Assembly: GCA_900316315.1 (NCBI GenBank)
Contig: ONCK01000021.1
Span: 1 to 35,401, forward strand
Reading direction: 5' to 3'
Length of the DNA stretch: 35,401 bases
Source: an uncultured Prevotellaceae bacterium
GTDB lineage: Bacteria > Bacteroidota > Bacteroidia > Bacteroidales > Bacteroidaceae
The translations under genes and the position numbers were made by a program. Positions 28,701 through 35,401 of the stretch are shown here, piece by piece (the stretch's first letter is position 1; each line of letters starts with the position of its first letter). The notes beneath the pieces were generated by a model, which made no database searches, was not told the origin of the DNA, and saw only the letters and a list, made by a program, of their open reading frames with translations.

Positions 28701-30197
28701 GTGCGCAATGTCAATGTCAGCTACTCCAATATGTACAATATGAGCCTTCCCGGTTTCATGCCCAATGTCGGAGACTTTTTCGGACAAAACTCACGCGGAA
28801 GCCTTACACCGGGTCTGGACTTTGCCTTCGGATTAACAGGAGACAGCTATATCCGTCGAGCTTCTGAGAAAGGATGGCTACTCGACAACGACAGCGTGTC
28901 CAATCCCGCCACCACCAATCGCAACAATGATCTTCAAATTACCGCCCTACTTGAGCCTATTTCAGGACTCAAGATAGACCTGGTCGCTACTCGTACCATG
29001 AGCAAGGCGAAGAGCATCTTTTACATGTACGACAATATGCCTTTTACCCAGAGTGGCAGTTTCAATATGACGACCATAAGCATCGGGACCGCATTCTCAG
29101 GCATCGGCAACGCTGACAATGGTTACCGCAGCTCCACTTTCCGTAAATTCCTGAGCTATCTGCCCACATTCAGAAATCGCGTTGAGGCCCAATATGCCAA
29201 TGCCCCCTACCCCTCTGCGAGCACATTAGCCGGACAAGTCTTTAATCCGGCCAATGGTACGGTCAGCATGTATAGTGCAGACGTCATGATACCCGCTTTT
29301 CTAGCCGCATATTGCGGAGGATCATCCAAGAGCTCTCTCGACATCTTCCCCTCCATCACACGTATGCTCCCAAATTGGCATATAACTTATGGAGGACTAA
29401 TGCGTATCCCCTGGTTTAAACAACACCTCAAGAGTCTCACCCTTGAGCACGCCTACAAGAGCATCTTCTCCGTCGGATCCTACAATTCATACAGCAGTTT
29501 CATGCAATATATGGGTGACCTCGGATTCATCAACGATGCTACGACTGGCAATCCTATCCCAAGTTCTCTCTATGATATCAGCACAGTGTCAATCAATGAA
29601 GCCTTCTCACCTTTTATCGGCGTGACAACAACGCTGCAAAATGACCTCACCTTCAGTCTGAGATACAATCGCACTCGAGTGCTCTCTCTTAGTATGGCTT
29701 CTCAGCAACTCACTGAGGCTTCAAGTAATGACTTGGTGATCGGTATGGGATATAAGATCAATGACTTGAAAATCTTCCGCCAGCCAGCACAGAAACGGCG
29801 CCGCTCCACCCGGCATCGTACAGCACCTAAGCCCGCGGCTGGAAAGGGTGCCTCAGAGCAGGGCACTTCTGGAGCAACAAACAATACGAGCAGCACGACA
29901 AGCCCCTCCACCACCCCAACTTCGTCTGGGATGAACAACACGCTCAATCTGCGCTTAGATATCTCCCTGCGAGACCAAAGCGCCATCAATCGAGACATCC
30001 TTACTGAAACTTCTCAGGCGACAAGCGGAAACAAGGCTTTTAAGCTCTCCTTCTCTGCAGAGTATACCCTGAGCAAACTGCTCACCCTCAGCCTCTACTT
30101 TGATCGCCAGACGACAACACCTCTATTGACCTCTTCCTCCTACCCAACAACGACTCAAGACTTTGGTCTAAGTATGAAATTCTCTCTCGTCCGGTAA
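22725..30197 (+). CDS. sprA: T9SS outer-membrane translocon SprA/Sov
   Basis: The 2490-residue giant outer-membrane beta-barrel is the channel of the type IX secretion system, exporting C-terminally tagged proteins such as adhesins and hydrolases. A signal peptide covers residues 1-22. Family segments are visible throughout: RKTTGLDFDEKVNLSMNGKI and GDVSFPTNNSLIQGSSSLFG near the start, ASYSIAFSDYDANRPNNKM in the middle, and a barrel-rich C-terminal half. Length is close to Flavobacterium SprA (about 2400) and Porphyromonas Sov (about 2500). Two stretches look like extra loops: a Ser/Arg-rich segment near residues 1885-1900, and a basic then Ser/Thr-rich insert at about 2352-2405 between late strands. 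No other T9SS gene is in the window. No frame interruption was seen. Confidence 0.95.
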   Translation: MSKLKSRLLAVMLLLLGSMIWAHPFELDSAMYQHHAALHAQDEDSVRYPVKRTAPITRKDADKKMLDLDDPVNSKTDVEYDEETGQYILGTKIGGGYMNTPVVMSPEEYRQWSIHKSMRQYYAQQNAEAYANQGKKDKFDFSHMQFDLGPAEKIFGPGGVQITSQGSAELKLGVNYQNIDNPSLPIRNRKTTGLDFDEKVNLSMNGKIGDKMDFNLNYNTESTFDFDAKQMKLQYQGKEDEIVKLLEAGDVSFPTNNSLIQGSSSLFGVRTDLQFGKLKVQTVVSQKKSVSKSVSSEGGNQMTAFEITADNYESNRHFFLSHFFRDHYDTWMSKLPNISSGITINRVEVWVTNKNNTTTNTRNIIAFTDLGEGSHISSSRWTGAGSNTPPSNNANTLYSTLNTSYTGARNINQVYTTLSDLSGGIDYEKVESARLLSSSEYDVNTSLGYISLKSTLQTDQVLAVAYEYTYMGATYQVGEFSTDNTESTQCLYVKSLKNANNTPTMANWDLMMKNVYSLGANNIEKTNFRLDIKYLSDSSGVYLTYLPEEQYKTTTLLKLMRLDRLDNKNQAHPNGYFDFIDGYTVDASNGRVFLPSVEPFGNYLARVISNTAISDKYVYQELYDSTKTVAKQMTEKNKFILSGRYQGTTSNVISLGAINVPRGSVVVTAGGITLTENSDYSVNYATGEVTILNQSLIDAGTPINVSLESTGESLERKTMLGLNWEYDFTKNFLLGGTILYLREQSLTSKIAMGNEPLNNMMLGLNLSWKQNSQWLTDMLDKLPFLHATQPSSIDLTAEFAQLKTGANSQSQGHSSYLDDFENTKSAIDISTPTDWVISSTPLLFSEANYSNDVRYGYNRALLSWYNIDPLFTRRSSSLTPNHIKSDLEQLSNHYVREVYSTELFPNRELTVGESSTLNILNLAYYPNLRGPYNLNPNLNTDGTLQNPAKKWGGMMRSINTSDFEAANIEYIEFWMMDPYIYLREQGLDNSGDFYIDLGDISEDILKDGNKFYESGMPTDGSTNYIENNWGKVPTQTTVTYAFNTSSGAREQQDVGLNGLTDTEERTHQSYLDYLNAIRGRVSSTVYDSIAQDPAGDDYHYFRGRDYDAERRSILDRYKRINNPQGNSPDSKNSPESYSTAYKTLPDAEDINRDYTLNEYNNYYEYKIHLSADSMQVGKGYIVDSHASKVNLRNGTQPTVNWYLFRIPLSEYRSKQGNINDFSSIRFMRMFMTNFEKPIVLRFGTLELIRGEWRNYDYSLQGRANQAASGSLDVAAVNIQENNTKTPVNYVLPPGISPVVDRTQSQLTENNEQALNITVKNLPSGESRAVYKNYNLDLRQYKHIQMFSHANALTGDQALRNGETSVFIRLGSDYKNNYYEYEIPLTLTAPGHYDRYSNSDCKLVWPEENMLDIDLSLLTNLKKERNRQKSLGQASYSIAFSDYDANRPNNKMTVMGNPSLGDIRTIMIGVRNNARAIRSVEVWVNELRMQGYTEEGGYAARGQLNIKLSDVATISMQGHIETAGFGGIEQGINERRNDNLYQYGITTNIQLGKFFPEKTKVNAPLYYSYSKQKVVPKYNPLDNDVLLDDALDALATKAEKDSLKNIVTTTTVNRNFSLSGVHVDIATKHHPMPYDPANFTFSYSHSHAYSSGETTMWEKNDTWKFAANYDYSPVYEPFAPFKKLRDKNGWLNILQQFKFNWLPQSLNLSSDITRSYYELQERDIDNLNDRSLPLTFSSDFLWNRSMMLNWDFTPNIHASLQTGTNAEITEPYTPVNKSLYPDEYTVWKDSVWKSIKNFGRPLSFAQSFNLSYKLPLSLIPAFKWLTADFNYSSAYNWERGATLEDGSTYGNVINNSRNIRVNGRLNFEDLYNMVPFLKKANRYYATTHSSSSRGRKSNSNEPKPITKFEKEVQIGTDSARVLRHGLKTRNVRVRAVTADGKRYRLLYKIDGSNAIRILNQDSQQVKITVTAIKSTQESPLYKFGRFMARTLMMVRNVNVSYSNMYNMSLPGFMPNVGDFFGQNSRGSLTPGLDFAFGLTGDSYIRRASEKGWLLDNDSVSNPATTNRNNDLQITALLEPISGLKIDLVATRTMSKAKSIFYMYDNMPFTQSGSFNMTTISIGTAFSGIGNADNGYRSSTFRKFLSYLPTFRNRVEAQYANAPYPSASTLAGQVFNPANGTVSMYSADVMIPAFLAAYCGGSSKSSLDIFPSITRMLPNWHITYGGLMRIPWFKQHLKSLTLEHAYKSIFSVGSYNSYSSFMQYMGDLGFINDATTGNPIPSSLYDISTVSINEAFSPFIGVTTTLQNDLTFSLRYNRTRVLSLSMASQQLTEASSNDLVIGMGYKINDLKIFRQPAQKRRRSTRHRTAPKPAAGKGASEQGTSGATNNTSSTTSPSTTPTSSGMNNTLNLRLDISLRDQSAINRDILTETSQATSGNKAFKLSFSAEYTLSKLLTLSLYFDRQTTTPLLTSSSYPTTTQDFGLSMKFSLVR

Positions 30198-30210
30198 ATA
30201 TACTTGATCA

Positions 30211-30240
30211 TAGGAAAAATTTGACGGACTTTTTCTCCTA
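30211..30240 (+). terminator. Candidate terminator after sprA
   Basis: TAGGAAAAA, a loop of about ten bases, then TTTTTcTCCTA: a nine-pair stem with one bulge, 13 bases past the sprA stop. The following bases are AAAGG, so only the T-run inside the stem is favourable. Confidence 0.4.
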
Positions 30241-30261
30241 AAGGAATAACTAGAAATCCCA

Positions 30262-30300
30262 GAGGAACTATCGTCAAGATTCTCTCCGACATAGTTCCTC
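30262..30300. repeat. Ten-pair hairpin downstream of sprA
   Basis: GAGGAACTAT and ATAGTTCCTC pair perfectly around a 19-base loop, in which GTC/GAC can extend the stem past a bulge. The GAGGAAC/GTTCCTC core also occurs in the hairpin at 222-256. Confidence 0.55.
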
Positions 30301-30426
30301 ACCAGATCGGCCTTTCCGCAACACTCTACACCTTAGCCAAAGTAATGGAGCAATAATATTAGGAAGAACGTGTGAGAGTGACGTTCGGCCATGCGGAATG
30401 CAGAACATTTTTGAGTTCTAGGTCGC

Positions 30427-30447
30427 CTCTCAGACTCGATCTGAGAG
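30427..30447. repeat. Eight-pair hairpin with outer stem
   Basis: CTCTCAGA-CTCGA-TCTGAGAG, with GGTCG before and CGACC after able to pair as an outer stem. It is not followed by a T-run. It sits in the long non-coding stretch after sprA (30198-31500). Confidence 0.5.
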
Positions 30448-30735
30448 CTCCGACCACACGCCGAAAAAGTTCCGCTACGACTCTGTGGCACAGTAATCGT
30501 ACTGGAAGAGTTGAGTCTTTCGTCATGTCCCCAGAATGCGGCGCCCCATGGGTCCGGACAGGGAAACTCTCAAACTCCGCGACCAGAGCCTAGTAAATAC
30601 TCGCCGTACGATCCTCCTTGAGAATATTCGTTGAGTAACTCTTATGCAGTCAAGAGCATCGTCTGGATGGGCCTCTGTCTCTAGAGATTTTTCAAAGTGT
30701 ACGACAAATGCCCGTCTCTTTTTGATTGCCCCTTA

Positions 30736-31020
30736 TGTTTAATATAATAATTCTGATGAATCGCCTTGTACAGGTGCGATGTTGTAACAACAAGTCGCAT
30801 TGTTCGCGCAACAAGGTCGGACTTATTTTAAAATAGATCCGACTTATTTTAAACTAGACGCCATCTCGCTTCGCATTGGCACTAAATAAGTTACAAAACT
30901 CAGATGTTATTATAATTATTTAGCATTCATCGAGTTACAGAGGAAATCTAAGAAAAATGTTCACCTTATATATTTGTCTTAGAGTGTGTAATAATGTCTC
31001 GATTTTATATAAAAATTATA
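30736..31020 (+). repeat. Dispersed intergenic repeat, copy C
   Basis: Third copy. Blocks: AATATAATAA (30741), ACAGGTGCGATGTTGTAACA (30770), ACAAGTCGCATTGTTCGCGC (30790), ACAAGGTCGGACTTATTTTA (30811), TTTTAAACTAGA (30847), AAGTTACAAAA (30888), GTTATTATAATTATTTAGCA (30906), TTCATCGAGTTACAGAGG (30926), CTTATATATTTG and TTTATATAAAAAT. CGGACTTATTTTAAAATAGA (30818) is repeated as CCGACTTATTTTAAACTAGA (30839). TTGTT-CGCGC-AACAA can fold. Confidence 0.75.
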
Positions 31021-31051
31021 TTTACATAGTCCCTTGGAAAGAGCCAAACAC

Positions 31052-31102
31052 CTGCAGTCTAATCTCTCGCGGAAAAATTTATCGATGAGAGAGAGACTGC
31101 AG
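31052..31102. repeat. Long imperfect hairpin after repeat copy C
   Basis: CTGCAGTCT (31052-31060) pairs with AGACTGCAG (31094-31102). Inside it TCTCTC (31063-31068) pairs with GAGAGA (31087-31092), leaving an 18-base loop: 15 pairs with a small internal loop. It could be a terminator for the reverse-strand gene remnant or an element end. Confidence 0.55.
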
Positions 31103-31500
31103 AACTAAAGCCATACCATCCAGGGGCAAGGGTAACGGGGGTAGTCTATTGTAAAGAGAATACAGCAAAGCAGACACCATCCATCCTGAAACCATGGTAG
31201 CAAGAAAGAATTCCTGTGAAAAGAGGTTGTGGAAAAGGACTAATTGAGAGCCTATCCGTTGCGATTAGCCTGGTTAGTCGCTCAAGGCATTTCCGTCACG
31301 GACAGATGCCTACAAACTGACGAGAAGAGCAACAGATGAGACCTGACTGATATTCAGTGGACGACAAGGAAAGTCTTGTTCTTCTCTGATTTTCCACTGA
31401 GTCAAAACGTTCTCCGTCGACGTCCGATAATCGAAAGAAATATAATCCGGATTCCTCAAAGGACATAGATTCCAGATTGTTCATATTCATCCAACGAGGC
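31103..31500. other. Non-coding stretch before the Dcu pseudogene end
   Basis: I see no gene, RNA or clear promoter. GGGGGTAGTCT at 31137 also occurs at 21898, downstream of repeat copy B, which may be chance. Confidence 0.4.
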
Positions 31501-31509
31501 GTCAGAAGA

Positions 31510-32907
31510 TTTGCATCGAATGACAAACAAATGAGATACCGTAAGCATCATGCAGACAAAGACACTGATCAGCCCTGGTATCTAAAGGAGAGATTGAGCA
31601 GGTATTTGCCAATAACAGTCGCGTACCACTGCGGGCAAAGTTAACTGTCGCAATGTCACTGGGATAGTTGGGAATGAAGAAATACCCGTAAACGCTTGGC
31701 AGAACACACAGTAGAAATCCGTCAATACCCAGGTTATAAGCCAATGGCAGCATTGCCACAACAACAGCACCGCGAATTAATAAGCACGGAGACGAGGAAG
31801 AATGCAATAGCTATTGTCCAGGCAAAGTAAGTACCAGCCAGCCAAGCAATACCATAGATGGCAACAACAGCAACATACCGCTCTGCCATACAGCTCCTCT
31901 TACCGTCTTTTGGGGACTAACCTCACAAAAGATAATCATCACGGCAGCCGCTTGATTATCACTATTTGGATGACAAGATTCATCGCCAAAGGCTTCTTCA
32001 CAACTTCAGTAACTTCATGGACCACGACACCGGCTCAGGCTATTTGCTTGGCCGTTTCGGTCACATTTCCACCTGCAGCGATGGTAATCTCAGGCTTTCC
32101 GTCCTTGACAGCTTGTACAACATCGTAGCTCGAAAGCAGATTGAATCCCAGCATTTGTACAACCGAGAAAGGACTATGACACCCAGAGCACCAGGGAAGA
32201 TGTATACAGCTCGCTTGCTCTCTGGGGCAATCTTCTTGTACAGCGTCGTAGCAGAATTGCCATAGATATAGTTTCGCTACACAGCGTCCTTCAGCTTTAC
32301 CTGAAGGACGGATCCTTGTTCAAGTCCTTACCTCACTTGTAGGATGCGGCGGCGCAGCCATAAGTCCCCATAGACAAGCAGGGATAGTGACCATTATAAT
32401 CTGTTGTTGGCATGAAAGCCGTTGGCTGAGGAGATGGCAGAAAAAGCGACCACGGCAGCAGCGATGGGCGAGCTAGTGATACCTAGAGAAACGAAGGATG
32501 CAACGCCGCACGGACGCTCAGGACGAATGCCTTTTTTGAGCGCTGTATCACAAATGGTAGGCATCAGGGTATAGACCACATGTCCCGTACCCACAAGTAC
32601 AGCCAGGAAGAAAGTACATAGCAACGCCAAAAATGTGATGCAATCAAGATGCTTACGTAGCAGACACTCTGCCACTTGTATCATCCAATCCATGCTCTGG
32701 AAACCTGAAGTATTCCCGCGCAAGTGACCGCGGCAATGATGATATAAATGACATTGGTAAGTGGAGAACCGGACTTCAGTTGAAAACCGAATATAAGCAT
32801 CGCCAAGCCGATACCAGAAATAGTTTCCAGAGCTAGATTGCCATAACAACTGCTGACCCACAAAGCCAGTAGTACGTGAGCAACTGGACAATCATCATAA
32901 TAGTCAT
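31510..32907 (-). pseudogene. dcuB: Frameshifted Dcu-type anaerobic C4-dicarboxylate transporter
   Basis: Reverse-strand fragments in changing frames reproduce a DcuA/DcuB exchanger, which swaps succinate for fumarate, malate or aspartate in fumarate respiration. In order: MTIMMIVQLLT start, GIGLAMLIFGFQLKSGSPLT, IQVAECLLRKH, VLVGTGHVVYTLMPTICDTA, KKGIRPERP, ITSSPIAAAVVAF, then a decayed middle (ESKRAVYIF), IYGIAWLAGTYFAWTIAIAF, AVVVAMLPLAYNLGIDG, GYFFIPNYPSDIATVNFARS and IGKYLLNLSF. At least four frame changes and several stops interrupt it. GYFFIPNYPSDIATVNF is closest to DcuB. It is not translated as one product. The remnant lies between the third repeat copy and an accessory oxidoreductase, a region that looks worn or acquired. 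Confidence 0.85.
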
Positions 32908-32964
32908 AGCAAAAAAACTTTTGCTTATTACGCTGGCAGATTATACTTAACTTAGTAGGATCGA

Positions 32965-34833
32965 TTACAATGCATCCAAGGCAAAGACATGTCCCTTTTC
33001 GCCTCCCCAAGTGGAGTCAACGACAAGTCTAAGAGCTTTAGCCTTGACAGGAGCAAATGATACTTTGCGCAAACGCAGATAGTTTTCCTTATCTGTATAG
33101 ACTGTCTTCCATCCGTCCTTAGTCTTTGCATCGATATGGAATGTCTTTACCATCATTGGAGCGACTTCAATGCGTTGCGTAAGTCCTTCAAGTTTTGGCA
33201 TACGCTTGCTACGCCATTTGAGATTTGAGTCAAAGATGATACGAGCGCCTTGGAGAGTCTGTTCCTTCTTCCAAGTATATACGATACGCTCTTCGCCAGG
33301 CTTGACCCAGACTCCGTTGTCTACCCCATTCCATTTGCGGTCAATACCATTGCGCAATACCTCAATTGAGGTATCTACCCTGGCTGCCAAAGTGAGCGCA
33401 TTAGGCTTACGCCAGCGATAGGGCAACATGCAGTCGTCGTCCTCAAGTTCGCTCTGCAGCTCTTTGATATAATTTTTACTGATACCTGCAGGGTAAGTAT
33501 TTTTGGCCAAAGCAAGGGCTCCACCTGTTCCGGCGGCTTGTCCCAGTAGCGCACAAGTAGCCATCACTCTCGTTCCGGAGAGCCCCATATGAGTAGCTGA
33601 GATATCACGACCTGCAAACATGAGGTTGGGCACATTGACTGAGTAGAGGCACCTGAATGGGAGACCATATAGACCCGGAGCAAAATGCTCTACAGAGATA
33701 CGACCTTTTTTATGGAATGCCTCAGGATCATGGTCGTCGAGTGACCATCCGCCATAGGCTATCACATCGTCAAAGTGGCCTCCGGACATTGCGTCATGCT
33801 GACTAAACATGTATGGGCCTACATATCTGGCTGACTCTCGCTTGCCGGGTAGTGATCCGATCCAATCAAGATCATAATTTTTGCAACGACCGTCCGGATT
33901 ATTCTTCATATATTCCCATACGCCGTAGGCAATACGCTTCAGTTCATACTGTATATCGTTAGCATCCTTGATCGTATTGATGTTGCCACCGAACTCAATC
34001 CACCAGAAATTGTTATCCTTCGGGAAAAGTTTCTTGTAATTAAATTTGATATTGGGTATAGTCGATTTAGGCGTATCGTAGTTAAAGTCATCATCGGTAA
34101 AGTGGTAAGCCCAGTCTGGAGCTTTGAAGGGGTGATCCTCCTTGGTCTTACGGAGCTGAAACAAGATGGAGTTGCCCATTGTGTGTGCATCACCACCTGT
34201 CTGTAGGAATGTCTCATCAAATTCGCTCGGGAGCTCACGACCTATTCTGTACTTTGCGCCCGAGAGTCTTAAAATGCCATCGCCCGTACAGTCGATAAAT
34301 ATTTTCCCGTTGACCTGATAGTGTGTGTAGTTGTTGGTATTCCATGCTTTGACAGCAGCGATTTTGTCACCTGACATAACTACATCATTGACCGATGTAT
34401 TGAGCAGCAGGCGGATATTGGGCTCCGTAACAACCGTGCTGTACATAGCATCATCCCACAGCGTATAGCGCATAAGAGGATTATATCTCACGTTGCGGCA
34501 CTGGATTTCCTCCAGGATACCCGTTTCACTATTTTGGTCTCCTTTGGCACCACAGATACCCATACGAATTTCACTTGAGGCATTGCCTCCCAGCATAGGA
34601 CGGTCTTGTATCAGAACCACTTTGGCCCCATGCCGCGCCGCGGATACTGCTGCACATACTCCAGCCAGTCCGCCGCCGCAAACAATGATATCACCATCTA
34701 TCTGTTCTTGATACGTCACGCTCGAAGTCTTCTCCGTCAGCATCTGCTGACCATAAGTATTTGCTGATAATCCACATACGAGCAAGACCATCATACTCAG
34801 ACGTAGTCTGTTCAAATAATTAGGGAAAAACAT
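32965..34833 (-). CDS. Exported FAD-dependent oxidoreductase (FAD_oxidored family)
   Basis: The 622-residue flavoprotein has a signal peptide (about 1-29, ending NTYGQ). The dinucleotide fold starts at DIIVCGGGLAGVCAAVSAA (glycines 53-58), followed by the family motif LGGNASSEIR (81-90). A second nucleotide-contact region is FIDCTGDG, and the C-terminal FAD contact is GLSGTRVMATCALLGQAAGT. After about residue 480 a beta-rich module follows. Such exported flavoproteins often sit in polysaccharide utilisation loci of Bacteroidetes, where substrates are mostly unassigned. Base composition is lower in GC than the core genes. The 5' side is bounded by an IS1182-type element, so any original operon partners may be lost or outside the window. 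Confidence 0.88.
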   Translation of the reverse strand: MFFPNYLNRLRLSMMVLLVCGLSANTYGQQMLTEKTSSVTYQEQIDGDIIVCGGGLAGVCAAVSAARHGAKVVLIQDRPMLGGNASSEIRMGICGAKGDQNSETGILEEIQCRNVRYNPLMRYTLWDDAMYSTVVTEPNIRLLLNTSVNDVVMSGDKIAAVKAWNTNNYTHYQVNGKIFIDCTGDGILRLSGAKYRIGRELPSEFDETFLQTGGDAHTMGNSILFQLRKTKEDHPFKAPDWAYHFTDDDFNYDTPKSTIPNIKFNYKKLFPKDNNFWWIEFGGNINTIKDANDIQYELKRIAYGVWEYMKNNPDGRCKNYDLDWIGSLPGKRESARYVGPYMFSQHDAMSGGHFDDVIAYGGWSLDDHDPEAFHKKGRISVEHFAPGLYGLPFRCLYSVNVPNLMFAGRDISATHMGLSGTRVMATCALLGQAAGTGGALALAKNTYPAGISKNYIKELQSELEDDDCMLPYRWRKPNALTLAARVDTSIEVLRNGIDRKWNGVDNGVWVKPGEERIVYTWKKEQTLQGARIIFDSNLKWRSKRMPKLEGLTQRIEVAPMMVKTFHIDAKTKDGWKTVYTDKENYLRLRKVSFAPVKAKALRLVVDSTWGGEKGHVFALDAL

Positions 34834-34885
34834 GTGTACTAAATATTGTTCAAGTTAAATGTTTTGTAAAATTTTGGCTAGTCTG

Positions 34886-34925
34886 GACATCCGTCATGAC
34901 ATCCGACATATCCGGTGCAAAGTTA
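34886..34925 (-). promoter_or_regulatory. -7 box and 12-base iterons upstream of the oxidoreductase
   Basis: On the reverse strand TAACTTTG (34918-34925) is an exact TAnnTTTG box. On the + strand GACATCCG-TCAT, GACATCCG-ACAT and then atCCGG repeat with a 12-base period (34886-34915), so the repeats lie just downstream of the -7 box, around the expected transcript start. This looks like an operator. The -33 TTTG is missing, as expected for an activated promoter. Confidence 0.45.
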
Positions 34926-35202
34926 AAAAAAATCCCCATACTTGCGTCATCTGCCCATGTCTTTTTTACAATTAATATAACGCTGAACTATACCATTGCT
35001 ACTTTGTATGACATTCGATTTTAGCCAGATGGCATCACTTTGTTTATGTATCGTCGTCCTATATAGTCCTTTCGCTTGCTGCCATTACGTCTACAGTTTC
35101 CCTAGCATCTTCCAATGAGATTTTCTCTTATGCTTTCTTTATATATGATTCAAATAAAGTCTGAGACAAAGCGCTCAAAAAGGGCGCAAGCAATAAAAAA
35201 AT
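34926..35202. other. Spacer between the oxidoreductase promoter and the right IS
   Basis: AT-rich, no gene seen. The stretch AGCGCTCAAAAAGGGCGC near 35170 is a weak inverted repeat. Confidence 0.35.
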
Positions 35203-35401
35203 GAGGCTGTGTCAAAAGTCCATTTTGAGCCATCTTCGAATTTAACACATTAAAGCCCGAACTTTCACAAGCTCGGACTTTGTTATGTCCCAAAAATTAG
35301 TAATTTCGGGTATTGAACTTAAGCTATGGCAAAGGTACAATTTAAAACTTACACCCCCAACGAAATTGTTCTTTTTCCTTCCAATCTTGGAGAAAGAATT
35401 C
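35203..35401 (+). mobile_element. Left end of an IS1182-type element
   Basis: Begins GAGGCTGTGTCAAAAGTC, typical of the inverted ends of IS1182-type elements. The leader holds a hairpin (AAAGCCCGA at 35252-35260 against TCGGACTTT at 35273-35281, with an inner CTT/AAG) before the transposase start. The element continues past the window. Confidence 0.75.
35326..35401 (+). CDS. IS1182-type transposase, 5' part only
   Basis: Reads MAKVQFKTYTPNEI, then VLFPSNLGERI, up to the window edge: the standard N-terminus of IS1182-family DDE transposases (KPYxxNQxxLFPxxLxEKI). Only 25 codons are visible. The hairpin 45 bases upstream may dampen expression from outside transcripts. Confidence 0.8.
   Translation, partial: MAKVQFKTYTPNEIVLFPSNLGERI

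Noticed and set aside
31814-32265. Open frames on the + strand between copy C and the oxidoreductase
   Set aside because: They are antisense to Dcu-like fragments.

Overview
The window looks like a chromosomal segment of a Bacteroidales bacterium, most likely Prevotellaceae-like. The grounds are the type IX secretion translocon gene sprA directly after ruvA, a lon-tgt-lptG block, Bacteroidetes-type promoters (-33 TTTG / -7 TAnnTTTG) instead of sigma70 boxes, few Shine-Dalgarno sites, and transposases of the IS1380 and IS1182 types common in this phylum. Both ends fall inside insertion sequences: the start of an IS1380-type transposase at the left, and the left end of an IS1182-type element at the right. 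The piece may therefore be a contig that broke at repeats.

Layout. 0.2-3.4 kb holds a two-gene unit for exported enzymes, a GH127 (DUF1680) glycosidase and a calcineurin-like phosphoesterase. 3.4-4.3 kb is non-coding and carries the first copy of a dispersed repeat plus a GC-rich duplicated stretch. 4.37-10.7 kb is a forward block, lon-tgt-lptG-DEAD-box helicase. 10.7-20.6 kb is read in reverse: a patatin phospholipase, a tRNA1(Val)-type methyltransferase, serS, a tightly coupled operon pit-queD-queE-M64 peptidase, and a padR-pspC envelope-stress type pair. 20.6-22.1 kb is a long non-coding gap between divergent padR and ruvA, with the second repeat copy. 22.07-30.2 kb is ruvA-sprA. 30.2-31.5 kb is non-coding, with several strong stem-loops and the third repeat copy. 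31.5-32.9 kb is a frameshifted Dcu C4-dicarboxylate transporter pseudogene, followed by a reverse-strand exported FAD-dependent oxidoreductase and the right-hand insertion sequence.

The core genes are housekeeping: proteolysis, queuosine modification (QueD, QueE and Tgt are all here, QueC and QueF are not), lipopolysaccharide transport, translation, recombination and protein secretion. The accessory genes sit at the two ends next to insertion sequences. I found no CRISPR array, tRNA, rRNA, toxin-antitoxin or recognisable defence system. The best candidate for something undescribed is the roughly 280-base intergenic repeat present in three diverged copies in one orientation. Next are two regulatory arrangements: inverted half-sites flanking a near-ideal padR promoter, and a 12-base-period repeat just downstream of the -7 box of the oxidoreductase gene.
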